DNA of 64,000 nt from contig NC_003071.7 in assembly GCF_000001735.4 (NCBI RefSeq), positions 9,045,151 through 9,109,150 on the forward strand, written 5' to 3'. Shown here piece by piece: positions 10,469-20,246 of the stretch. The position numbers and the translations under genes are program-made. Positions within the stretch are counted from its first letter, which is position 1, and each line of letters opens with the position of its first letter. The notes under the pieces were generated by a model that worked only from the letters and a program-made list of their open reading frames with translations, made no database searches and had not been told where the DNA came from. Source of the DNA: Arabidopsis thaliana (lineage: Eukaryota > Streptophyta > Magnoliopsida > Brassicales > Brassicaceae).

Positions 10469-10993
10469 CTAAGAAGAGATCTCACCACAATCAGCGATCA
10501 CAACAGGCTTCGTCGGCTTTCCAGAAGAAGATCCGATCTTCTCAATAGCCTTAACAACGTCCAAGCCTTCAACCACCTGACCAAACACCACATGCTTACC
10601 ATCAAGCCAATCAGTCTTCACCGTACAGATGAAAAACTGAGATCCATTAGTGTTAGCACCAGCGTTAGCCATCGACAAAATCCCAGGTCCTGTGTGCTTC
10701 CTCTCGAAATTCTCATCCTCAAATTTGGCTCCGTAGATCGATTCGCCACCAGTTCCGTTACCTTTGGTGAAATCTCCTCCTTGGCACATGAAATTTGGGA
10801 TCACGCGGTGAAACGAAGATCCTTTGAAGTGAAGTGGCTTTCCGCTACGTCCGACGCCTTTCTCTCCGGTGCATAGAGCTCTGAAATTCTCCGCCGTCTT
10901 TGGTGTCTTGTCGGTGTAAAGCTCCATCACGATCTTCCCCGCTGGTGCACCGCCGATGGTCATGTCGAAGAAAACTTTAGGATGCGACGCCAT
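10469..10993 (-). CDS. CYP19-2: cyclophilin, peptidyl-prolyl cis-trans isomerase CYP19-2 (AT2G21130)
   Basis: An intronless 174-residue single-domain cyclophilin without a targeting peptide, so cytosolic (possibly also nuclear). The active-site set is complete: F61-H-R63 in [16 protein letters not shown]71, F120-F121 in GSQFFICT, W129 in [12 protein letters not shown] and H134. W129 also makes it a likely cyclosporin A binder. The plant-type insertion GRSGKPLH (about 48-55) is present. It catalyses proline isomerisation in protein folding and signalling. The synonym ROC6 is from memory. GC content at third positions is higher than in the flanks, as usual for strongly expressed plant genes. 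Confidence 0.97.
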
Positions 10994-11077
10994 TGTTGTT
11001 GTTCGATTTTGGGAACGAGGATTTTAAAAGTGTGTGACCTAGATTTTCTGGAGAAGCTGTTGAGGACGAAGAGAAGA

Positions 11078-11085
11078 TATTTATA
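11078..11085 (-). promoter_or_regulatory. TATA box of CYP19-2
   Basis: TATAAATA on the minus strand, about 85 bases upstream of the ATG at 10993. The spacing implies a leader of about 50-60 bases. Confidence 0.6.
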
Positions 11086-11099
11086 GAGGAAGCGAATAT

Positions 11100-12091
11100 C
11101 TGTGAGATAATATCATCGGGTATTTAGATTGAGACACGTGTCGATATCTCCATTGTTTCTTGAACCGTGGTTAGGTTGAGTTTTTGACCACGGTAAATGC
11201 TCTCGAATTGTCCATCCCGAGGTCGACACGTGTTGTTGCTCTGTAATGTTGCAAACCCCAATTTACTTTTTTACTTATTTCCATTTTCAATGAATTTTTT
11301 AAAAAATGAAAATATAGTGTATTCTTAATTTTTACCTACATTTTGATAATTAAAAGGACGTAAATATGACATAGAAACTGAAAAATTATGTCTAAAATGA
11401 CAAGTAAAAAGGGAATTTTCGAAGGAAAAAAACCGAAGTATGGTATTGAAATGGAAATATTATGTCGAAAAAAACAAGTAAAAGGAGAAGTATTCAAGAG
11501 AAACGAAAATATTATGTTAAAAAAGACAAACAAAAAGGAAAGTATTCAAAAGAAACGGAAATATTATGTCGAAAACGACAAGTAAAAAGGAGAACGTGTA
11601 AAAAAGAATGGTTACATTGTTCATTTTAAAATTTTAATTTATACTAATAAAAATCAAAGTAATGTAAATAGTAAAAGATAGATAAAACTGTAAACTATCT
11701 ATAGAAATGAATATTCATAAATTTCAAATTTAAATATATGATAATAATAATAATAATAATGTAAACAATGCATCGAATGAATAAATACAAAATAGAAATT
11801 CTCAATAAAACAAAAAATTTGTATTATTTTATTTTTTGGTAAGAGGAAAAATAGTATTATAGGAGGTTATTATTGATTTGGGGTTTAAATGGGCTGAATC
11901 TTTTAATTTAGGAACCATTTTTGGGCCTTACAAGAATAGACATTTTTGGACTAAGAAAGAAGGTTCTTTTGCACTCTTACCCTTGCCCTTTGTATCTTCT
12001 CCTTCTCTTTTTTTATGCCAACTCTTGATGCAGAAATTGGCACTCACAACAATACGGGCTTAACCAAGTATAATTCAAATTAATTGAACAA
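11100..12091. other. spacer with cyclophilin promoter and AT-rich repeats
   Basis: The right part of the CYP19-2 promoter (to about 11250) includes CACGTGT-type motifs (11134, 11229). Beyond it lie a minisatellite at 11383-11596, an ATA-type microsatellite near 11738-11761 and no supported gene. Confidence 0.5.
11383..11596 (+). repeat. minisatellite with a unit of about 51 bases
   Basis: Four imperfect units, each starting near AAATATTATGTCGAAAA and running through ACAAGTAAAAGGAGAA to ATTCAAGAGAAACG. Anchor copies of ATTATGT lie near 11386, 11459, 11510 and 11562; the first unit is longer (about 74 bases) and the later ones are about 51. The reading frame is open by composition, not because a protein is encoded. 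Confidence 0.7.
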
Positions 12092-14482
12092 TTCAATTAA
12101 AGAGAATATTACGTGTTGAGGCACTTTTCTGAAAGTTTAGCCGTAATTAGGCACTTCACAATCATTAGACACTTTTTTGATGTGAATTGACATCACTACC
12201 CTCTAACTATATCTTCCTTTGCTTAGTAATATCTCTTCGTTATCTTTTTTTTTAGGAATACAAAAACAATTTTGGCCTCTCTTGTTCTTCATCTCTCTTT
12301 CCAGAATAAAAATCCAATCTTTTAGGACACTCTTAATATTCAAAATTGAATCTCTTAAGGTTTATCATCATCTTCCTTATCTCTCAACAATCTATTGCTT
12401 CTCTTCTTCTTTCTCTCTCGAGATCTTTTTCAAATATATTCTCAAATCCACCTTTGTCTGCTGGATCCGATTCCAAAACATGTGAAAGTCTCCGGTCACA
12501 GAATTTCCGTCAGAAGTAACCTCGAAAATTACAACAACGCTATCGACATTCTCTCTTTCGATTTCGATTCCATGATCGTGAAGCCTCTCCCGAATTTCAA
12601 CAACCGCATCAAAATTGTAACCACTTGGGCAAGTTACGTTTCTCTCTTTCTCTCGAAGTTCTAGACCCTATCTTTTTGCCGCTCCAACAATCATATCTCC
12701 GTCAAGAGGACGTTATCCTCTCAAACGTGGATCTAGCTCTGATTCTCTTCACTTATATTTCGCAGATTAGTTTTTTTTTACAAAGGATTCGAGATTATTT
12801 TGGAAACCATGACCAATTAATTTGGTTAATCTTATTAAATGAACAAAATTAACCATACAATTACATCCACAAGGTTAATACATTCACATACTATACTATA
12901 TAAACTCTACCATAAAACGTTGGATATGTGGACACACATCATAATGACAGTCAGTGTTGTGGACAGCCTTTGCTAATTTTGGTTCATGAACTTTAGCTTC
13001 ATGGATACAACGTGAGCCTTTGAGACCTTGTAGAGATCTTCTGTAATTTCAGTAAAATTAAAAGTTGGATTTAACAATTATAACCATCCACAAATGTGTG
13101 TATGTCTTGTTATAAGAATTTATCTTTAGATCCAATACAAAAATGTTGACAACTAATGTTTTCTCTTTTCTCTCTCTTACTAATCGTTTTATGTCTTCGT
13201 GTCAAAACAAGAAACTAACCAAAGACTAGAGAGAAAGAGAGTGAAGGTTCTTTTTGTGCTTGTGTTAAAATGAGTGAGTTAAGCAAAGCATTAATGAGAA
13301 ATGAGAGATGTAAGAGAAGTGAACCTCTAAAAGTTAAATAGAGGAAGAACCCCAAAAGCTCAACAATTTTTTATCGACGATTACTGTTCATGTCTAAATT
13401 TGTCCATTGATATGAAACGACATGTGAGTTACTAGGTGACCATTTGGACTTGATTTTTTGGACACTCGTCAATGTCCTCTATCCACCGCTTTTCAGCCAC
13501 TGTTCTGTAGCCTTTGCAGCAAGTGTTCTGTAACCACCAATTAATATGGACATCATTGTAACAAAATCACCACATATAGCTTGTTTTTGGGATTGTTCAC
13601 CTATTAATCAAACATGAAAAGATTCACAAATCTCACCATAACAATCCATAATTCACAATCCATAATAAGCCATCCATAATGCACATACCAATAACAAAAG
13701 CAGAGCGAGCTACAAACACACTTTTATCCACGAACAAAGATTTACCAAACACATCCATCAACGTTCGATATATCAACTTGGGCTTCTCTATCAGTTTTCA
13801 AATAAATTAAACCCATAACTTCAATATTTTCAGAAAAAACATGACTAGCAAACTATAAGAGCCTAATCCACTAATTGTTCGATTTAATCGCAAGTAAATT
13901 CACGATGAACAAAGACCTCTAATCTCTGTAACATCGTAATATCTAGAATTTCACGGTGATATAAACAGAAAAAATCAGTAGAGACAATAACAAAGAAACT
14001 TATTGTTAGAGGATTCTGAGAATCGCAAGGATGATGATCATCTTCTTCCTGGGTTTGTTGTCGTGGATCTCAAACTTGGAGATTATGAAGAGATTATGAG
14101 GAGACGACAAATCGAAAGTTTATGAGGAGATTATATATGGTATAATGAAGATTGGTGATTTCTTATGGAAAGGAGAGAAAATTAATGGGAACGACCATGA
14201 TTTTGTAAGAATTATAGAGAACAACAATGATTTTGAAAGAGAGAATTGAAAATGATGAAAAACAAAAGAATATGGAAGAGAGAGATGATAAAAAGAAGAT
14301 AATTTCTCACCCACACGATCTCAACAATAATGAGTTAAAATTATTGCGTAATCACTACTTTAGGGATAAATTGGTCCAATTTTCTTTCAAAAAGATGGCA
14401 AAGTGTTCACTCTCTCATAAGTGTCTCAAAAAGAATAATATTATCAAAAAGTGCCTAAACGTGTCACAATTCCTTCAATTAA
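12092..14482. mobile_element. Mutator-like DNA element (MULE) relic, non-autonomous
   Basis: A perfect 9-base direct repeat TTCAATTAA flanks the region at 12092-12100 and 14474-14482, the target duplication size of Mutator-like elements. The element between (12101-14473, 2,373 bases) has imperfect inverted ends: ACGTGTTGAGGCACTTTT on the left and, reversed, CACGTTTAGGCACTTTTT on the right. Each arm carries three GGCACTT/GACACTT motifs spaced roughly 18-35 bases apart, like subterminal transposase-binding repeats. No transposase is seen. The interior has an open frame at 12395-12664 ([19 protein letters not shown]...) less AT-rich than its surroundings that may be captured host sequence, though I cannot name the donor. 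Confidence 0.6.
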
Positions 14483-15717
14483 ATCAGGGAATCCCGATTT
14501 ACCTCTTAATAGCCTTTGAAAAAAGCCCATATAAGTTGCCAGTCGACTTCCCACAAAAAAAGAAAAGGAAACGCCGACTTTCCAAAAAGAGAAATCATAA
14601 GAAATTTCTTATAAGATAATGACAAGGTTTGAAGATAAAGGTAACTTGGAGATTCAAACCCTATATTTAAGGAAATTGAGTTTATATTCTTTTGTTTTTT
14701 TTCCTTCTAAAATCATTCCATTATATTGAAGTTAAAGTGTTAAAGTTATACAAGACTACATAATGAAAACTATTACACAAGCAGAAATGTGAGCCATCTT
14801 TTGGAAAAAATACGTAGAAATAAGATTTACGATGTGTTTGGTCGAATATGCCTTACTCGTTAACAAAAACACACACATATTCGCTAACAAAAATTTGGTT
14901 TATCTTAAATGCCTCTTTTGAGTATAAATAAAAAGATTTGTTTTCTATTTAAAGAATCCGCAATTTTACACACAAAAACCCTAATCTTCTTTTGTTTTTG
15001 AGCAAAACTTAACTTGCTTTTCAAGATGACTTCCGTTGCGGAAAAATAATCAGGAGAGATGCATGGCAGCTCGCTAGTTGTTCTATTGTCAATTTCCTTT
15101 TGCCAATTATACGTAGACTAGGCTCTAAATTGATATCGATCCCAACACGGACTTCAATCTCCCGGTTACGGCTCCGCCTCTCCTCATGGCCATTTCTTTT
15201 AAATGATTGGACTTATTTTTTGTGAAAAAATATATAGAAGTTAAAAATATTTGGACATATTTAACAAAAAAAAAAATAAAGTTGAAATGTTAGAATAACT
15301 TTTTTTTTGAATTTCCTTTTTGATGGACCTTTTCTCATAATATGATTTTGGGTTATAATTGGACTCTATCCTTTGGACCGGACCTGCTACTCCCTACCCA
15401 TTTATTTTACATTTTTAAAAGTTTTTTTACGATCAAATATTTCAAAGGAATTGATATGTTTGAAAAGAAAAGAAAAAAAAAAGAGGAATTGATACTTTTT
15501 GTGCTAATGAAGATCCTGAAAAAAAGATCATCAACAGAAACGAGATTACAGATTTATTTTAACGGTAAAAAATTACAAATATGATTGGCTGGAATTTACG
15601 ATACATAAACATGAAACATCTACGTAGAATTCAACAAAGCAACAAAGGAACATTCTTTTGTGGCATCACTCGATCACTTTTCTTAAATTAAGAAAGACAG
15701 AGGATTTTGCATCTTTA
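14483..15717. other. AT-rich spacer upstream of the PRP2 3' end
   Basis: No supported gene. At about 14960-15200 there is a leader-like stretch (AAAACCCTAATC at 14976) followed by a seven-codon frame (ATG at 15026, MTSVAEK then stop) and a fragment that can be read IDIDPNTDFNLPVTAPPLLM; this looks like broken gene sequence of unknown origin. The right end should carry the PRP2 3' UTR. Confidence 0.4.
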
Positions 15718-16885
15718 TCAAGGATGAGAAGGGAAAGGAGGCCATTTTCCGAACTTAGGGTGTGGAATGTATTTAGGTGGGAAGTGTGGAAACTTGGGAA
15801 GTGGTGGACATGGTTTCTTTGGAATCACCACCACTGGCGGCTTGAAGATTGGTTTGTAGATAGGAACCGGGTGCTTGTAGATCGGCTTGTGAAGTGGAGG
15901 AAATGTCTTCTTTGGGATCACCACTGGAGGCTTGTAGATAGGCACGGGTGGCTTGTAGATGGGCTTGTGTATCTTTGGTGGACACGGTTTCTTGGGGATA
16001 ACCACTGGTGGCTTGTAGATAGGCACTGGAGGCTTGTAGATGGGAACCGGCGGCTTGTAGATGGGTTTATGTGCAATCTTTGGTGGACACGGCTTCTTAG
16101 GGATCACCACCGGTGGTTTGTAAATTGGGGGACAAGGCTTCTTGATCTTAGGAAACGTTAACGGTGGGAGATTAAGCGGAGGAGGTAAAGGGAACTTAGG
16201 CATATGCCAAAAGAACTTTGAGATGCAAACTTCTGGTGAGAATTTAAGACTTTTTTTGAGACCCAAAACGTGGTTTTGGCCGGATTTCGATAGAAACACG
16301 ATCTTGGAGGCCTCAAGGCCATCGTGGGCCGGACAAGGGTTGCCGAAGGCACTTTGAAGATGAGCATAGCAAGCTTCTTTTAGAGTTCCGTCATCACCGA
16401 CAATGTCATGAGGAATATTAAGATGAAACTTTCCTGTTTCGTCCACTTCTCCGCTTCCCCTCGTTACAAAATGGCCTTTTGAATCGGCCGCCTTGCATTC
16501 TATCGTAACTCGAAGTCCTATTTCAAACAAACGTTGCAACGAAAGAAAATTCAATTATATTAAGTTACGAGAAGAGTGTCTTTATATATGCATAATCAAT
16601 CAAATTATATAGACCTATAGAAGGGACATTTATCGACCGTAGCATTAGTACAACATGCATATATATATGGACGTGATCACCGTTGATAAGATTATAAAGC
16701 ATATATTGATATACTAGACCTGAGAATGCATTGGGGATCTTGATTTTGCTGATTTCTGAGTAGCCAATGACTTCGACATCGCCAACAACCTTGACGTCAC
16801 AGCTAAGGGAATGAGCCACCGAACAAAGAGCAAACACAAAGAGGAGGCAAAGAGCACCTCCTCCGCTTTTCGGTAATATCCTCAT
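15718..16885 (-). CDS. PRP2: proline-rich cell-wall protein PRP2 (AT2G21140)
   Basis: Two exons, 16720-16885 and 15718-16517, with a 202-base intron, give 321 residues. A signal peptide (about residues 9-27) is followed by an Ole e 1-like, cysteine-containing domain (SCDVKVVGDVEVIGYSEISK to about residue 140, with RVTIECKAADSKG and CYAHLQSAFGNPC). Residues from about 165 are a proline-rich region of repeated KPPVPIYKPPVVIPKKPCPP units ending in FPHFPPKYIPHP. Proteins of this type are secreted and become insoluble in the cell wall through tyrosine and lysine cross-linking. An ATG three codons upstream (16894) is in frame; I chose MRILPKSG because it gives the 321 residues I recall for PRP2. 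The antisense open frames across the repeats are composition artefacts. Confidence 0.95.
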
Positions 16886-16965
16886 GAGATTCACTTTGTT
16901 GAAGATATGTAACTAGTAGAGGAGAAAGAAGATATGATTCTACTGATGAGATCGCCTCACGTGTA

Positions 16966-16973
16966 TATTTATA
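16966..16973 (-). promoter_or_regulatory. TATA box of PRP2
   Basis: TATAAATA on the minus strand about 80 bases upstream of the ATG. A CACGTG G-box at 16959-16964 sits just beside it. Confidence 0.6.
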
Positions 16974-16974
16974 G

Positions 16975-18007
16975 GTTCGTTAGGGCTATTATTTTATCAA
17001 TTCATGAATTAATTAATTTAGTGTGTTTGTTTGTAAAAGTTACTATTCAAATACTTGGTGGTACCATTGCCACGAAGATGAGAACCTAAATAAACTGAAT
17101 ATATTGATACAATTACATTGATTTGGTCTTTAGTTTGAATTCGAGTTTCAAACATTGTTAACCTTAAAAACAAACTGAAAATTTTAGATTTAGGATTTTA
17201 TGTTTCCAATTTGTTTCGGATATCAATTGCATCAGTTTTCTTTAAGTAACTAAAACATGTTAAATTTTAAAGTCAATTGCTTTTTCAGTTTAACTTGGAA
17301 TACATTGATCCGGAATAAACACGTTAATACAAAAAATCATAAATAGAAACGTATGCAGATGAATAATTGAAATCGTATGTCTACGCACCACCGACCCCAT
17401 ATTAATTCGTCTCACATGAGAGCATTTAGAGGATAAACTTTAGTTTATTTGCGCCAAAGAAACAGATAGGGAGAGTTCACGTTGATCATCATCACCTAAA
17501 TATGTGGAAATTCTTAAAGACAATTAACAATTTTATACCGTTTAACATAGACAAAGTATTGACTTGGTTTGAGTATTTGGTGTCAATGTGTCATAAAAGA
17601 GACAACGATCTTCACCCGAGGATACTATGAAGTCCTAGTCACTAATCACTAGCTATACGTCCATAATTTGTTTTTTTTTACGTCCATAATTTGACACACA
17701 CACAAAAAAAAAGAAAAAAAAAACTATATTCGTGTCGAGTTTTATAGTAGTCACGTACATTATGTGTGATGGTAACTCTAGTATGTGTGTATTTTTAGGA
17801 AAAGTCGGTGAACAACTTCGACAACATTAATAGAGGACACAAAATTGTAAAGTATATACCTTATCACAAGTTCTATATATAGTAATAGGAAATAAGAATA
17901 ACGTAGTTGGTAATACGTCCACATCTAAAAGGCTTGAATTAACAAGTCATGTTTTTTACCACTATGGCTAAAAGTACGGCGTTGGCATGCATGCAAGTCG
18001 CATGATC
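16975..18007. other. PRP2 upstream spacer
   Basis: AT-rich promoter-distal sequence without a supported gene. ACGTCCATAATTTG is present twice in tandem near 17656-17693. Confidence 0.5.
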
Positions 18008-19136
18008 TAAGGGCCTGACTGGTTTAAACGCAGCGGGTGCGGTTGCGGTTGCGGGAGTTTGCGGAAACGGGCGGTTGCGGTTTCAAGCGTTATCAAGTGT
18101 TTTGAACGACTGGTTGAGCGTTTGGTTATGGGTGCGTTTGCGGGAGTTTTATGACTGGTAAACCAGCGGATGCGATAGTAATTAAATAAAAAATAACCAA
18201 AATAAATATAATATATTACTATTAAAAGAAAAAAAAATACAATATATTATTATGATAAATTGATAATATTTGAAAAATTAAACATACTTAATAATTAAAA
18301 CCATAAATAAAACTAAAAATTCAAAAATAAATAAATTTTGTAAGAAAAAGTTTAATACTTTATGCATTTGGTACATCACCAAAAATTGCATCAAGTAGTG
18401 TGATAAACTGTAAATAACGTTGAACTCGCGGGTTTTCCGGATTGCCTCTATACATATGATAAAGTTTCTTCAAGATATCCAAACGATTTTTAACACATCT
18501 CCAACTCAAATTTTTTCCAAACGTTAATATTCTTAAGAATATTTTCTTTTTGAACATCACTTAGAAATCTGATTTTGGGGTCTTTGGATTCTTCCGTTTA
18601 TTTCTCCACAATAACCCGTTGAAGTAACGCAAATGTGGTCTCGTTTGACCAAATGATTTTCTAATCGAGAAAACAAATCAAAACATGTATTCAATCAAAA
18701 AACTCAAAAAAAAACAAAATAAAAAAAAACAACGATGCCATGAAATATTCCGAGAATTACACTAGCTAATGAATGGATGAAAGGATAGATCATACTTACG
18801 TTTGATTCTTGATTTTGACTTTGATTTTTGTTAGTTTGGGTGGATGCCATAATTGAGAGAATAGGGTTTCATTGATTAGGGTTTTCTGATAAGAATAAGT
18901 ATAAGGTTTGGGTGGAAGACATAATTATTTTAATTAATTAATTTTTTTTTTTTAACCTAACCGCTACCGCCCGCAACCGCAAACGCTTGTGGGAAGGAGC
19001 TTTTGAAATCTGGCGATTTCGAGCGGTCCAAAGCGGTATCTAGCGGTTTCTATGATTGGTGTCAACCGCTAATAACCGCTATCACCCGCAAACGCAGCGT
19101 TTGCGGGTGGCAGAGGGAGAACCAATCAAGCCCTAA
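18008..19136 (-). mobile_element. PIF/Harbinger-type DNA transposon, degenerate
   Basis: TAA at 18008-18010 and 19134-19136 forms a three-base target duplication. The ends are inverted repeats: GGGCCTGACTGGTT on the left and AACCAATCAAGCCC on the right, the GGGCCTGTTTGGTT-like terminus of PIF/Harbinger elements. Both arms are rich in CCGC/GCGG words (ACCGCAAACGC type), unlike the AT-rich centre. The minus strand has protein traces: MASTQTNKNQSQNQES from 18850 with a GTAAGT donor, then IIWSNETTFALLQRVIVEK, then a frame at 18360-18560 (LYHMYRGNPENPRVQRYLQF). These resemble the Myb/SANT-like second protein of this superfamily, interrupted by a stop. No DDE transposase is present, so it needs a helper or is dead. 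Total length is 1,123 bases without the duplication. Confidence 0.72.
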
Positions 19137-20246
19137 GTAACGAAGGTTATTACAACAATTATGCCGAAATATAGTTGTAAAAGTATATATACGTATGTTG
19201 TTGTCTTGTTGAATTTGGTTAGAGAGGAAATTTGTGATAAATTTATAATATATGGTTATTGGTTAGAAGGTAGAAGAGAGATACTAATTTATGTCATTAC
19301 ACTTTTGAAGCTGGCAAGGTCCCTCAGCCACAATTCCTGACTTCCTGTTAACAGAAAAGCCAGCTCAAACACAATCTGTTATTCTTCTCTCAACTACTTT
19401 ACATATAACCATTAACCCATATATAGACAAATGTGAATTGTATATATTCGACATTATATACGTTATGTTGTAACCATTCGAAATCTAAATGATCATCAGT
19501 TTTTAAATTGTGTGATCAAATCCGAGAAACATATCTATTATTTCATATCGATCCGATTTATTTCTAGCTAGCTACTAAAGTAAACTATGTAATCAAACCT
19601 TTATATTTTGTAATGTTTCCCGACGATCCCTAGCTTTTCAACAAAACTAATGACTATAGATAGGGGTTACTTAGAATTAAGGAACAGGGTCTTTCGACTG
19701 TTTGTATACATTGATCGCATTTATAAAACTAAGTAATAAGATCTATATGAATATATGATTAACTAATTAAAACAGACAAATGGATACATTATTAAATAGC
19801 ATGATTTTGTAGATGGTGTGTCTAATCGTCCTAAAGGTTATCATTTGTTCCATACTTTTTAGGGGACAACCCATAATTCATTCATTAGATCTCTAATAAA
19901 TAGGTTATTTTTACAAGTTTGCATTTATAATGCTTACAAGTGTCATAATTAGTAGATTGTGACATCATTATTCCAACTTTCATACAATTTGATGGTGAAA
20001 AGATTGCTCAATAGAAACAAATCAATTGATTGAGTTGAGAAATAGTCAAACCAATCAAGGGTTTAGAGAACTGATCAAGTATTTTTGGGTTTAGACAAAA
20101 GCCCAATTATTGGGCCGATAATATTATTTGAAAGGCCCATAACGAACACAAGCGTATATTGCATACCACTCTCAACAATGGCGGTCGGAAGAATCTAGTG
20201 AATTTCCGATTCCGATTTTGAGCTAAAGGAAGCGAGAGAAGAAAAG
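19137..20246. other. spacer and XCT promoter
   Basis: AT-rich, no supported gene. The last 170 bases hold the XCT promoter and leader. Confidence 0.5.
20101..20140 (+). promoter_or_regulatory. site II cluster in the XCT promoter
   Basis: GCCCAAT at 20101, TGGGCC at 20111-20116 and GGCCCAT at 20134-20140, about 110-145 bases upstream of the ATG, with no clear TATA box. This TATA-less, TCP-site arrangement is typical of steadily expressed plant genes. Confidence 0.55.

Noticed and set aside
15658-16161. 167-codon plus-strand frame rich in Trp (WKLGKWWTWFLWNHHHW...)
   Set aside because: It is the antisense of the proline-rich repeats of PRP2; CCA codons read backwards as TGG. It has no promoter and no family.
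19310-19372. Possible hairpin GCTGGC...GCCAGC upstream of XCT, considered as a microRNA precursor
   Set aside because: Only a six-base stem; the arms between do not pair and no known miRNA sequence is present.
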